Assembly (NCBI RefSeq): GCF_963678635.1
Contig: NC_087067.1
Location: forward strand, 12,431,673 to 12,495,672
Origin: Symsagittifera roscoffensis
Lineage: Eukaryota; Xenacoelomorpha; Acoela; Convolutidae
DNA: 64,000 bases
Reading direction: 5' to 3'
Both the position numbers and the translations under genes were made by a program. Every line of letters starts with the position of its first letter. Position 1 is the stretch's first letter. The notes under the pieces are model-generated. The model searched no databases and was not told the DNA's origin. It saw only the letters and a list, made by a program, of their open reading frames with translations. Below, one piece after another: positions 42,506 through 51,319 of this stretch.

Positions 42506-44311
42506 TTAGTCGTCGGGGAAAAAACCGTGGGGGAAGATGTCGTGGATGAGATCGGAATTTGTTAGTAGTTTAGCTAAGATGCGGATGATATTTTTAGTCT
42601 GAAGCAGTGGCCAAAGCAATTGAAGTGCCTTAATAGTGGTTAGTTCTTCAGTGCCAACTGCAAACTCATAAGGTGTGTTTTGGATTAGATTATATAATTT
42701 GTGATTGAATTTAGTGTTGTGGATGAATTCTAAAATTGGGATTTCTATGGGTTGTACAAACTCGTGCGGGATAAGGAAGGGTCGGGATTCTTCGGCGTTG
42801 AAGGTCTTGGTGATGGGACAGAAGATGTACATTTGGGTTATGGGATCATAATTGCGAAGAATACCATGAAGGTTAGTATCTTTAATGCAATATGTGAAAT
42901 TTAGGAAAAATGGTGAAGTGTATTTGGAATTAATGAATTGAAAACGATGGTGTGGTTGTCTAGAGGGTGTGTGTAGGTCAAAGTGATTTTGGATGAAGCG
43001 ATAATAACTATATGTGTGGGTTTGTTTAGTGCGCAACATAATATCGTGTGAGCAGTGTAAATCTCTTTCGTGTGGTGCAAGGAAATGAAAGGTTAGTGAA
43101 AATATTTGGAAGCGTTCTTTAAAACTTTCGTATGCTTGTGTGTCTGTTAGTGCTTCTGAAATAATGTGATCAAACTTTCGGTCGAAGATGTTTAGTGTAA
43201 ATATATATGGTGTCTTGATGAAAAATTTCTCGGTAATTTGTGGATTAGCGAAGCGATCGTCGTCTAAGAATTGATCTTGGTTAGCTCTGATGATGTTGTG
43301 ATCATAGTATTCGAGTGTATATTCGTTAGCTTTAGGTGCAGTGTGTGTTTTTAGTGATTTTTTATATCCAACGTAAGTAAATTGTCTAGCGGTTAGTGGT
43401 GTAGTGAGTCGATATAGCATGTCCGTATTTCGCTCTATATCAATGTGAGTGTTAGATAAAGGTAAGCAAAGAGGGTTAGTAAAATGATAATATGAGGTCC
43501 AAGAGAGAGTGGGCATTAAAACGTATTCATCTACAAAGTTGCGTGTTTCGTTAGTGTCGTGGGGGGTGTTTAAGGTGTATTGTGGGAATGAGGGTAAGGT
43601 GATGGCTAAAAATTCTTTTGTGTTAGTATGCTTGGGGTGGTTGATGTATTCACGGGCTGTTCCTGGTTTTGCTGGGAAAGGATGGTTGGGGAACTTTCTT
43701 TTAAAAGTGCGGTAAGCTCTATTAGTGTTGAGTGAAGATTCAGTTGATGTGGATGATGGTGCTAATGATTCAGTATAATTTGAAGAGGGTGTAGGGGTAG
43801 GGGGGTTGGATGAATTTATTGTGGAGGAGATTTGGTTTATGGTTGGGGTATTAAGGTGGTAGGGTTGTTGTTGAAGGGTAATAAAATTATCTAGCTCTGG
43901 GGAGATTCGGGGGGTGTCTGGAGAATGAGATGATTGGTCAGAATGGTATGAGGAGTAGGTTGGGGTAACTTGGGAAGCATAAGAGGGTGTGGGAGTGATT
44001 GGGTCAGGGTTATTGGATAATATGGGTTGAAAAGGGGGTTGAGAAAATTTAGAAGAGTTATGAAAATTATTGGATGGGGATGGTTCTGAGTCGGCAAATT
44101 CATCGGGGGTTTCAATATTCGGGTTATTGAGTTGTGAGATGGAATATAAAACTGAGATGTGTGAATTAGTGTCGGAATTCATGCCTGATGTTACATTACT
44201 AGATGGAAAATCGGGTGGCGGAAAAGCAAAAGGTGGTATTATTGGGATTGGAGAGGTAAGATTGGTTGGGTGGGAATTTGATCGGTGTAGTGATCCAAGT
44301 TGGCGGCTCAT
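42506..44311 (-). CDS. unrecognised 601-aa protein encoded after env, copy A
   Basis: The start ATG overlaps the env stop (ATGA), and the stop sits directly before a predicted intron. Residues 1-200 are low-complexity, rich in Ser, Thr, Pro and Asn; residues about 205-601 look globular, with a TFKRKFPNHPFPAKPGT block at the boundary and many aromatic residues. There is no signal peptide or membrane segment. No family is recognised. The copy B homologue differs at about 23 positions plus a two-residue deletion, clearly more than Env. It may be an accessory or structural protein; that is a guess. Confidence 0.8.
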   Translation of the reverse strand: MSRQLGSLHRSNSHPTNLTSPIPIIPPFAFPPPDFPSSNVTSGMNSDTNSHISVLYSISQLNNPNIETPDEFADSEPSPSNNFHNSSKFSQPPFQPILSNNPDPITPTPSYASQVTPTYSSYHSDQSSHSPDTPRISPELDNFITLQQQPYHLNTPTINQISSTINSSNPPTPTPSSNYTESLAPSSTSTESSLNTNRAYRTFKRKFPNHPFPAKPGTAREYINHPKHTNTKEFLAITLPSFPQYTLNTPHDTNETRNFVDEYVLMPTLSWTSYYHFTNPLCLPLSNTHIDIERNTDMLYRLTTPLTARQFTYVGYKKSLKTHTAPKANEYTLEYYDHNIIRANQDQFLDDDRFANPQITEKFFIKTPYIFTLNIFDRKFDHIISEALTDTQAYESFKERFQIFSLTFHFLAPHERDLHCSHDIMLRTKQTHTYSYYRFIQNHFDLHTPSRQPHHRFQFINSKYTSPFFLNFTYCIKDTNLHGILRNYDPITQMYIFCPITKTFNAEESRPFLIPHEFVQPIEIPILEFIHNTKFNHKLYNLIQNTPYEFAVGTEELTTIKALQLLWPLLQTKNIIRILAKLLTNSDLIHDIFPHGFFPDD

Positions 44312-46926
44312 CGTGGGCTAAAAAAATGATTATTTTGAGACTGAAAAGCGGTGGTATGGGGTTGTTCAATAATTTGTTCATAAGTATTATCATCTTGTGA
44401 CTGGTGTGTCATTATATGTTGGATGGGACTTTGTGATGTGGTGAGTCGAAAATTTGGATTATGTGTGATGGCTAAATTTCGAAAATTTCGTGGGACTAGG
44501 GATAGTGGATGGTTATTTGGTAGGGGTGGTAATTGTGGTGCCGTTGGCGTTATGTCTACATTGTTATGTTCTTCGTCGTATGTATTTTGTCGTGTTGCTA
44601 TTTTTGTGTTATATTCTTTTATTTGTGCGTCTAAAAGAATTTTGTTTATAGATGTAGAAAAGATTCCAAAAAATCCTGCAAAGAGTATGCGTGCTACGCT
44701 TGCTTGTCTGTTTACTTGTGTGTGTATAGCACACGTGTTGTAGATTCCTTTTAAAAGTGAGAAAAGAAATCCAATAAAGTTAAACATTGCGTATAAAATA
44801 GTCAATTTTTCTAAGATGTAGTAGGGCCATCCTAGAAAATCGAGGATCTCATTTTTGAGTGTAACAAAGCTAAAAATGTTAATTGGTGATATATCTTGGG
44901 GACGGTATTTTTCACCGTTTAGATATATATAATCTTTAATGTCTTTAAAATATCCGCTATAGTCTTGCGTGTAGATGTCGGCAAATCCTGCGGTTTCTGC
45001 AAGTTTGCGTAAATTTTGGTCTATTGATTGTCTTTGTATAGTGTCCATTTGTGTTAATAATTCTTGGAATTGTTGTGTTCTAATGTGATGTTGAATATCT
45101 GATTTTGAATAGATTCCTATTGATTGTAAGTCTATATTTGGGTTTCGAGCAATAGCGCGAATGCTTTCTGGTGAAAATTTTTTGAGTGATTGCATTAATG
45201 TGGGATATGGAGTGAGAAGATAATATTTATTTTCATCAGGGTTTAGTTGTACTACATTGTGGCTGTTTTCTGATCCACATGGGACTGCGGTATCCCAGAA
45301 ATAGGTTCTTCGTGAAAGTGTATCCACGAAATGTACTTTATTCTTATAAAAGATAGGGATTCTTTTATAACATCGTTTATCTTCAAAAACGTATAGTGGT
45401 GATACTTTTTTAGTACAAGTATAAAACCATAAGATGTTTCCTTCATAGTCTAAAAAATTTGATCTATTTCCAGATAATAAGTATCCTGCATAGGGTATTT
45501 TTAATACTGCTAGTGCAAGTGATTGTAATATTTGTGTTCGTTCTAATTCGCATAGTTGGTGTAGTGTTTCTAATTCGGAGAGTGACATTTCTTGAAAAAT
45601 TCGGCTAATTGTATAATCTAGTTTCATATCTAAATGAATATCATAGTGGATATTACCGAAATATGTAGTATTCATTAGTGATAATTCTTGTAAGCGTGTG
45701 CTTCTGGTGTCATGGGGTTTTAGATGTCCACCAGGTTGTCCGTTGCTTTTTTCAAAATTAACTGGTATATAGGATGTTCCTTCGTTTGGAGGATGACCTG
45801 TGGCATATGGGTCGATTTTTACTTTTCCAGTTGTCATGTCGAATCCTTTTTCGTATTCAACTAATATTTCAGAGTATTGTGTTCTGTGAAGTGGATTCCT
45901 GTATTTACATGCAAGTTCTGTTTCTTGATATATTTGAAAACGTGTCAATTTATTTTCTATATTGTCTATGTTTCTAAAATTAGAACTTAGTTTTCGTGAT
46001 GGATGGACTTGTTCATATGGAATTGATTGTATAAAATATTTTTCGTGAAATTTTATCATACGAGCGTGTATTTTTGCTACTTGAAATGTTGTACATGTAT
46101 CTTCGGGGAACCAAACAATGGTTGCTTGTGTTCTCGTTGTAGGGTCGCAATAACCTTGATCATTTTTACAAGGTAATCGGATTCCTTGATAGATCATTGT
46201 ATTATCTGATAAATCTCGTGTTAGTTGTATTTTTTCGAGTTGTATTTTCCAATCGAAAAACATTATTTCTTGGTATCCTTTATTTTTTGTGTCTGCTTTG
46301 CAGTTTGATGGGTCATTTATACCAATGTGTGGTATCCAATGTTTATCGTGTAGGTCATAGGTTAATCGTCCGTGTGCGCCGTTATACGGGTATTTTTCGT
46401 CTAGTTTTATATGTCCTTGGTGTCTTTCAAGTTGTGATTGATGTACAGAGCCTGAAAAAACTTGAAAATTAACTAACTTTCTTGCGGAGTTTTTATTTTG
46501 TGTGATGTTTAGTCTAAGTAATTCATTTTTACAATCGTCGGGATTGAGATGTAAAAGACGTTCTATATTACTCTGATAGAATGATTCATGGTCAAGTCGG
46601 TTTTTGTTTCCGTTCGAGACTTGTGAACAATGTACTTTCTTTTCGGAAAATGTTGCTGTGAATTTATAACCTGTAACTGTTGTTGCTCGGGCTTTTGAAT
46701 AGAGTGTTGCTATTACATCTGTGGTTTCTATAGCTTGTGGTTCTGTTTCACATTGTGATACTTGATTTATTGCATATTTATGTAGTGTTTTTTGTTCATT
46801 TTCTTCACAATCGTAATGTGTTACTAATAAATCTTGTGGTCCTGTACGAGGGGAAGGGTTTATGTTTTGATTTGAGATTACTAGAAAAAGGAGTTGGAGA
46901 AAAATTAATAATTTTAGAATATACAT
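44308..46926 (-). CDS. env: envelope-like membrane glycoprotein, 872 aa, copy A
   Basis: An N-terminal signal peptide (residues 1-18, Leu/Ile/Phe-rich) leads a Cys-rich, sequon-bearing ectodomain of about 700 residues. A hydrophobic segment at about 708-725 (LTILYAMFNFIGFLFSLL) is a likely transmembrane anchor; a second, SVARILFAGFFGIF, lies at about 743-756. The tail of about 110 residues is polar and proline-rich and contains PTAP at about 794-797. Its first 13 nt overlap the end of the upstream ORF, and its stop overlaps the next start. By analogy with errantiviruses it could mediate membrane fusion or transfer. No furin-type site or fusion peptide was assigned. The glycoprotein family is unrecognised. 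Confidence 0.82.
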   Translation of the reverse strand: MYILKLLIFLQLLFLVISNQNINPSPRTGPQDLLVTHYDCEENEQKTLHKYAINQVSQCETEPQAIETTDVIATLYSKARATTVTGYKFTATFSEKKVHCSQVSNGNKNRLDHESFYQSNIERLLHLNPDDCKNELLRLNITQNKNSARKLVNFQVFSGSVHQSQLERHQGHIKLDEKYPYNGAHGRLTYDLHDKHWIPHIGINDPSNCKADTKNKGYQEIMFFDWKIQLEKIQLTRDLSDNTMIYQGIRLPCKNDQGYCDPTTRTQATIVWFPEDTCTTFQVAKIHARMIKFHEKYFIQSIPYEQVHPSRKLSSNFRNIDNIENKLTRFQIYQETELACKYRNPLHRTQYSEILVEYEKGFDMTTGKVKIDPYATGHPPNEGTSYIPVNFEKSNGQPGGHLKPHDTRSTRLQELSLMNTTYFGNIHYDIHLDMKLDYTISRIFQEMSLSELETLHQLCELERTQILQSLALAVLKIPYAGYLLSGNRSNFLDYEGNILWFYTCTKKVSPLYVFEDKRCYKRIPIFYKNKVHFVDTLSRRTYFWDTAVPCGSENSHNVVQLNPDENKYYLLTPYPTLMQSLKKFSPESIRAIARNPNIDLQSIGIYSKSDIQHHIRTQQFQELLTQMDTIQRQSIDQNLRKLAETAGFADIYTQDYSGYFKDIKDYIYLNGEKYRPQDISPINIFSFVTLKNEILDFLGWPYYILEKLTILYAMFNFIGFLFSLLKGIYNTCAIHTQVNRQASVARILFAGFFGIFSTSINKILLDAQIKEYNTKIATRQNTYDEEHNNVDITPTAPQLPPLPNNHPLSLVPRNFRNLAITHNPNFRLTTSQSPIQHIMTHQSQDDNTYEQIIEQPHTTAFQSQNNHFFSPR

Positions 46927-48050
46927 GTGTATGATAATCCTGAGTATGGATTATAAAATGTAATGTAGCCAATTGTGTTTTTGGTATATCTGTCGTATTT
47001 GTATATTACTTCAGTAGTTATAAACGGTGGTGGTAGTGATTGAGCTGTTATGTTAGGTGGGTTTAATGGGTAGGGATGTTGGGTAATATTGTTTAACTTA
47101 ACTGTGATTTCAAACTTTAATTGTAAACTGTTTTGTTGGAGTATTTGAATATTGTGATCACGGATATCGTTGTGAATATCTTGGCGATATTGTAATCTAT
47201 TAAGTGCCCAGTTATGAAGGCGGTTACTTTCTTGATGTTGTCCAAATAATGGTGGAGGTGCTGTAAATGTATTCCAATCTAGTCTTAAAGGAATATTTAT
47301 TGATGATTGTTCTCGATATCTGGCGTCGAGATTATTTGGAAAATTTAAGTTAAAAGGTGGTGGTGAAATCTGGCTTATTGATGGTGTTGATGGTAGTGAT
47401 AATGTTTCTGGTAGTGATGAGGATGTTGTTGTATCCGTAGAAATATCTATTGGATTATTGACTAAATTTAATTCACCTTGTGTAAATGAATGTGTTGTCC
47501 AATATGGTAGTCGTGATGCCTGGTTTGGAGGGTTAAAGGGATTTTCACGTATTTGTTCAGATGTTGGTGTTGAACCTAAGTAATCTGATGGTAGGCTTGA
47601 GGTGCTACGTTGTGAAAGAAGCGTAGGGGTTTCTGGTAATATACCAATGGGGTTTTCTGGAGTGTTTTGTGATGGGGATTGAGGTATATCAAAATGAACT
47701 CGGGGAGTTTGAAAATTTCTGTTTCGTCGAGGATGTATAATTTGTCTATTTATTTCGACTGTATTTTGGTTTTGACTAGGATTTCTTATTCTACTTAGTT
47801 CTTGTGGTAGTGTTGGGTATAGGTTATATGTTGGTTCGCTTAGAGGTGCTTGTCGTTGAACTGGTTCTAGTGGTTCTGATAAACGAGCATGTCGTTCTTC
47901 AAAAGTGTATGGATTGTCCTGAAAAGAAATTCGTGTAGATGTTTGAGGATTTTGAGTAATTGAAGGTGGTGTTTGGTTATCTTGGGATGATGTCGGTGAA
48001 GACTGACTTTGTGACTGTTGGGTAGCATTTTTTGATGGATTTTTGAATTG
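46914..48050 (-). CDS. ATG-less 378-codon ORF upstream of env, copy A
   Basis: An open frame runs from just after a TAA (48051-48053) to a TAA at 46914-46916, with no ATG in frame. Composition is biased (Ser, Thr, Pro, Gln, Asn rich), with segments such as NPFNPPNQASRLPYWTTHSF and NRLHNWALNRLQYRQDIHND; the last third looks folded. The frame is equally open and ATG-free in the part of copy B inside the window. Its end overlaps the env start by 13 nt. Expression would need splicing from an upstream exon, a non-AUG start or recoding. Alternatively it is the C-terminal part of a protein begun elsewhere. Confidence 0.7.
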   Translation of the reverse strand, partial: QFKNPSKNATQQSQSQSSPTSSQDNQTPPSITQNPQTSTRISFQDNPYTFEERHARLSEPLEPVQRQAPLSEPTYNLYPTLPQELSRIRNPSQNQNTVEINRQIIHPRRNRNFQTPRVHFDIPQSPSQNTPENPIGILPETPTLLSQRSTSSLPSDYLGSTPTSEQIRENPFNPPNQASRLPYWTTHSFTQGELNLVNNPIDISTDTTTSSSLPETLSLPSTPSISQISPPPFNLNFPNNLDARYREQSSINIPLRLDWNTFTAPPPLFGQHQESNRLHNWALNRLQYRQDIHNDIRDHNIQILQQNSLQLKFEITVKLNNITQHPYPLNPPNITAQSLPPPFITTEVIYKYDRYTKNTIGYITFYNPYSGLSYTCIF

Positions 48051-48235
48051 TTACTTTAGTGGGAAGGTTTATGTTTATTATAATATTCTTCCAAAAAAAG
48101 AATTAGAAGGATTGTTGCTAGGGCAAATGTGAAGATTGCTTTCTTTATACATTTACATATTGTCAAAATGAGGGATGATAAAAATGTTATGAAAATTACA
48201 AACAATAATATCAGTTCTACTGAAAATTGTTCGTA

Positions 48236-48466
48236 TCATTTAGACAAGTTGTATAAATCGTACCTGTGGATATAATCAAGGGTTTTGGAAAGTTGGAGGA
48301 ATAGTTCGAGTATAGTGTAGAAAATTAAAAAAATGTTACAAAAAATTATTAGGATTATTAGAAAAGATTCAAGTATATCAAAAAGAAATATTATAAAGGT
48401 TTCAAGTATTGTAAAAAAATGTTTAAAATTTATGAGTATTTGAGTAACTGATTGAGAGAAGAGCAT
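48236..48466 (-). CDS. small hydrophobic ORF (76 aa)
   Basis: It starts with ATG directly after the TAA of another short open frame (48467-48619, 50 codons, no ATG, ending KIFDQEIIS). About residues 19-60 are almost wholly Ile, Leu and Phe (FIIFLFDILESFLIILIIF), a probable membrane segment. Low-complexity T-rich DNA could produce this by chance. No homologous region of copy B is in the window for comparison. Confidence 0.35.
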   Translation of the reverse strand: MLFSQSVTQILINFKHFFTILETFIIFLFDILESFLIILIIFCNIFLIFYTILELFLQLSKTLDYIHRYDLYNLSK

Positions 48467-49064
48467 TTAAGAAATGATCTCTTGGTCGAATATTTTTTGC
48501 TGTTCGAGGCGATTTTCTAGTGTGGTCGGATTATTTATTAGTTTTTTGACAAGTGGGTTGAGTTTTGTAAAAAATTGTTGGGGGCAATTTTCATGGTGAT
48601 TGGGAGGTCGTCTTTTTCTTTATTTTTGTTTGTCAAATGATCCGGGGTATGGTGAGATTTTTATACTTTAGGCTAATTAAAATGTTCATTTTGTTACTTT
48701 AGGCTAAGTTAACAAATTTGTTTTGGGGGTATTCGTGGTCTGAGTTGGGGAAATATTGTTGATCTTTGGGTTATTAGATAAGGGAGGGGTACGGTATTAT
48801 GGTGATATTTATTTTAGTTGTCAAGTTGGAGTGGTTTGCTTATTTTTGATCTGGAGGTCGTAAAGTTATAGTTATAGATGTGCCTGGAGTTCTATATGAT
48901 TCGTCTAATTGGTCTTAGTTTGAGTTAGAGAAAGTGACGGATTGGATGAATCCTATTGGTCTATTTTGAACTAGAATTATTACGTACTTGTCAGCATGTT
49001 ATTTTGAAAAATGTAAATGAAAAATGTTTCGAAGGTTTCAAGATTGTGAAGTATAATGTTAAAA
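48467..49064 (-). other. spacer between integrase and 3' ORFs
   Basis: It contains a 50-codon ATG-less open frame (48467-48619) and otherwise no convincing coding sequence. It may hold splice signals for the 3' ORFs; none was assigned. Confidence 0.4.
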
Positions 49065-51179
49065 TTACTTTTGAAATTCCACTTTCTTTAAAATTTTAGA
49101 TTGGGGGATGAATATTTTATAGTTTTTACGTGGTTGATTTCGGAGTCTTGTTGTTTTTCTATTTTCTGATTTGTCGATTTGTTCTTGGGGTATTATTTGT
49201 TCGGTCATTTTTCTATTTTTTCTTTGTTTTGGAGATTCTTTATGGTTTTGTGTATTGTTTTTGGTGGCGCTTGGTTTTGTGTTTTGATTTTTGGTGGGGT
49301 TATCATTTTGTTCTGTGTTTTTCAGATGTGGTTCATTTTGAATGATTTTTAATCCTGTGAAAGAATATAATTGAGTTAATTCGCGGAGTGCGTATTCTTT
49401 TGGGTAATAAGGTAATAGGTTGTTTCGATGTTGAACGATTTCTTTTTTGTTTGAGTCGGTAATTTTATATGTGACATCAGTGGGTTTTGCAATTATTTGG
49501 TATGGTCCTTTTCGAAGGGGTTGTAATTTTTTAGAAATTCCTTTTTGAGTATTAAAATTAGGTATCAAAACAAATGTTCCAATTTTTAATTCGGAGGCTG
49601 GTGTAAAACGTGAATTGATTTGTTCATTAATGTTTTGTCTTTGTAATAACTTTTTTGTTATTTTTTGATAAATTTCATTGTGTTTTTTATCTCTATTTAG
49701 AATCCATTCGGTGTGTGTACCGGAGGCTAGTTTAAGAATTTGTGGGTGATGAAAATGATCTTCATCGTGTGTATGTAAAGGTAGGTTATAACAAATTGAG
49801 TCTTTATTTGGTTGACAATAACCTTGTGCGTTTTTATGAGAATTTGCTGTAAACATTATTGGTTTGCGTGGCTTTTGGTTAAAAACCATTTCGTATGGTG
49901 ACATTCCTAAAGTTGTCGTAATTTGTGAATTATACGCTAAGGGAAATAATTTTACATCTGCTGACCATTCGGTATATTTTGTATCATTTCCGTTGATGAT
50001 ACATCTAAGATATTCTTGTAATGAACGGTTCATACCTTCGACTAAGCCGTTTGTCCAAGGTGCATGAGATGTACGTGGTTTGTGTTTAATGTTATATAAA
50101 TGACATAGTGTGATAATTTCATTATTTATGAATTCTGTACCGTTGTCTGTAACTAAAATTTCTGGTAGTCCGAATTTTGCTATCCAGTGTTCATAGAGTG
50201 TTGTGTAAGCGTAATAAGCGTTACAATGTGGTACTGGGTTAAGTGCTACATAATGTGTAAATGCGTCAACAATTACCATAATGTAGGAGTTTCCTTCGGA
50301 TGAGGGTGAAATTGGTCCTTTGGTATCAAATGAGATACGATGATTAAAGTACAAACTTTGTCCTTTAAAATCTTGTTTTTGTGCTATTTGTTTTTGATTT
50401 GGGTAAGGTTTATTTAGTTGACATACTATACAATCATTGCATAGTACTTTTATCCAAATTGGTGCATTTGGGAAGTAAAAATTTTGTATAAAATTTGAAT
50501 ATGTTTTTTCTGATCCAGAGTGTCCTTTAATATTTTGTGTATGTGAAATATTAAAAGCTATAAGAATCATACTTAAAGGGAGACATGGAACTGTAGATTC
50601 ATTCAGGTTATACTCTAAAAGGTCTGTATTTTCGTTAATTGTTGTGTTGTTAAATTTGCGAAAGTATCGGAGGAGTGTTTTGTTTCCTAGAATGGTTGAA
50701 TCTGCCTTGACAGGTTTAGTTTTATATTTGTGCCATGATTTTAGTTGTCTAATTATCGGGTCAAGATTTTGATATTGTTTCAGTGTTGAAATTGTAATTG
50801 TTTCTGTTGGAGGGAGAAAAATGTTTTCAATTTCGAATTTAGATAAGGGTATTGTATCAAGTGGGTCGTGAAGGTCAAAAACTTGATTTATTGTGTATTT
50901 TGAATCATTTGTTTGTGGTCCTGATAAATTTATTTTATCAGTTAAATCTTCTTTTTCAATTAGTGGAAAATGGTCTTTTTTAGGCGGGTGTTGTTTTGTT
51001 CGTTTTTGTTGGGTGTTATTTTTTATCCATTGAGAATATGGGATTGGTTTGAAAGTTGATGTTCCAAGTAGATCAACTTCATAATGATTATTTTGACAAT
51101 CTAAATAAAGTGGGAAATGTTGTAAATTATTTATTTGTGATTGTTCAATATCAGTTTTTACTGCATATTTGCATTCCAA
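49065..51179 (-). CDS. pol: integrase region of pol
   Basis: In this frame the zinc-binding HHCC is H213/H220/C250/C253. The catalytic triad is D285 (FDTKGP), D345 (TDNGTEF) and E381 (GLVEGMNR). A GPY-type C-terminal module (KLQPLRKGPYQI) is followed by a Lys/Asn/Gln-rich tail. 51179 is a Leu codon, not a real start: the frame is open further upstream and overlaps the end of the RT/RNase H frame, carrying the usual post-RNase H 'NLALPDTLSR' block. It needs a -1 shift from the RT frame, or the element has lost a base there. Confidence 0.9.
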   Translation of the reverse strand: MECKYAVKTDIEQSQINNLQHFPLYLDCQNNHYEVDLLGTSTFKPIPYSQWIKNNTQQKRTKQHPPKKDHFPLIEKEDLTDKINLSGPQTNDSKYTINQVFDLHDPLDTIPLSKFEIENIFLPPTETITISTLKQYQNLDPIIRQLKSWHKYKTKPVKADSTILGNKTLLRYFRKFNNTTINENTDLLEYNLNESTVPCLPLSMILIAFNISHTQNIKGHSGSEKTYSNFIQNFYFPNAPIWIKVLCNDCIVCQLNKPYPNQKQIAQKQDFKGQSLYFNHRISFDTKGPISPSSEGNSYIMVIVDAFTHYVALNPVPHCNAYYAYTTLYEHWIAKFGLPEILVTDNGTEFINNEIITLCHLYNIKHKPRTSHAPWTNGLVEGMNRSLQEYLRCIINGNDTKYTEWSADVKLFPLAYNSQITTTLGMSPYEMVFNQKPRKPIMFTANSHKNAQGYCQPNKDSICYNLPLHTHDEDHFHHPQILKLASGTHTEWILNRDKKHNEIYQKITKKLLQRQNINEQINSRFTPASELKIGTFVLIPNFNTQKGISKKLQPLRKGPYQIIAKPTDVTYKITDSNKKEIVQHRNNLLPYYPKEYALRELTQLYSFTGLKIIQNEPHLKNTEQNDNPTKNQNTKPSATKNNTQNHKESPKQRKNRKMTEQIIPQEQIDKSENRKTTRLRNQPRKNYKIFIPQSKILKKVEFQK

Positions 51180-51319
51180 TCGGGGTGATGTTTCGTTTTC
51201 TGCAAGGTAGAATTTTATGTTTTTGGGTATTTCAACTGTTGTTTTTCGTGTAAGTAATTCAGGTGGTGTATTTCGACTTAAGGTGTCTGGTAATGCAAGA
51301 TTTTTTCCTGCAGTCCAAA

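Noticed and set aside
44070..44321. Plus-strand frame conserved in both copies (also 60606-60857)
   Set aside because: Antisense shadow of the 601-aa ORF; conservation follows from the minus-strand gene.
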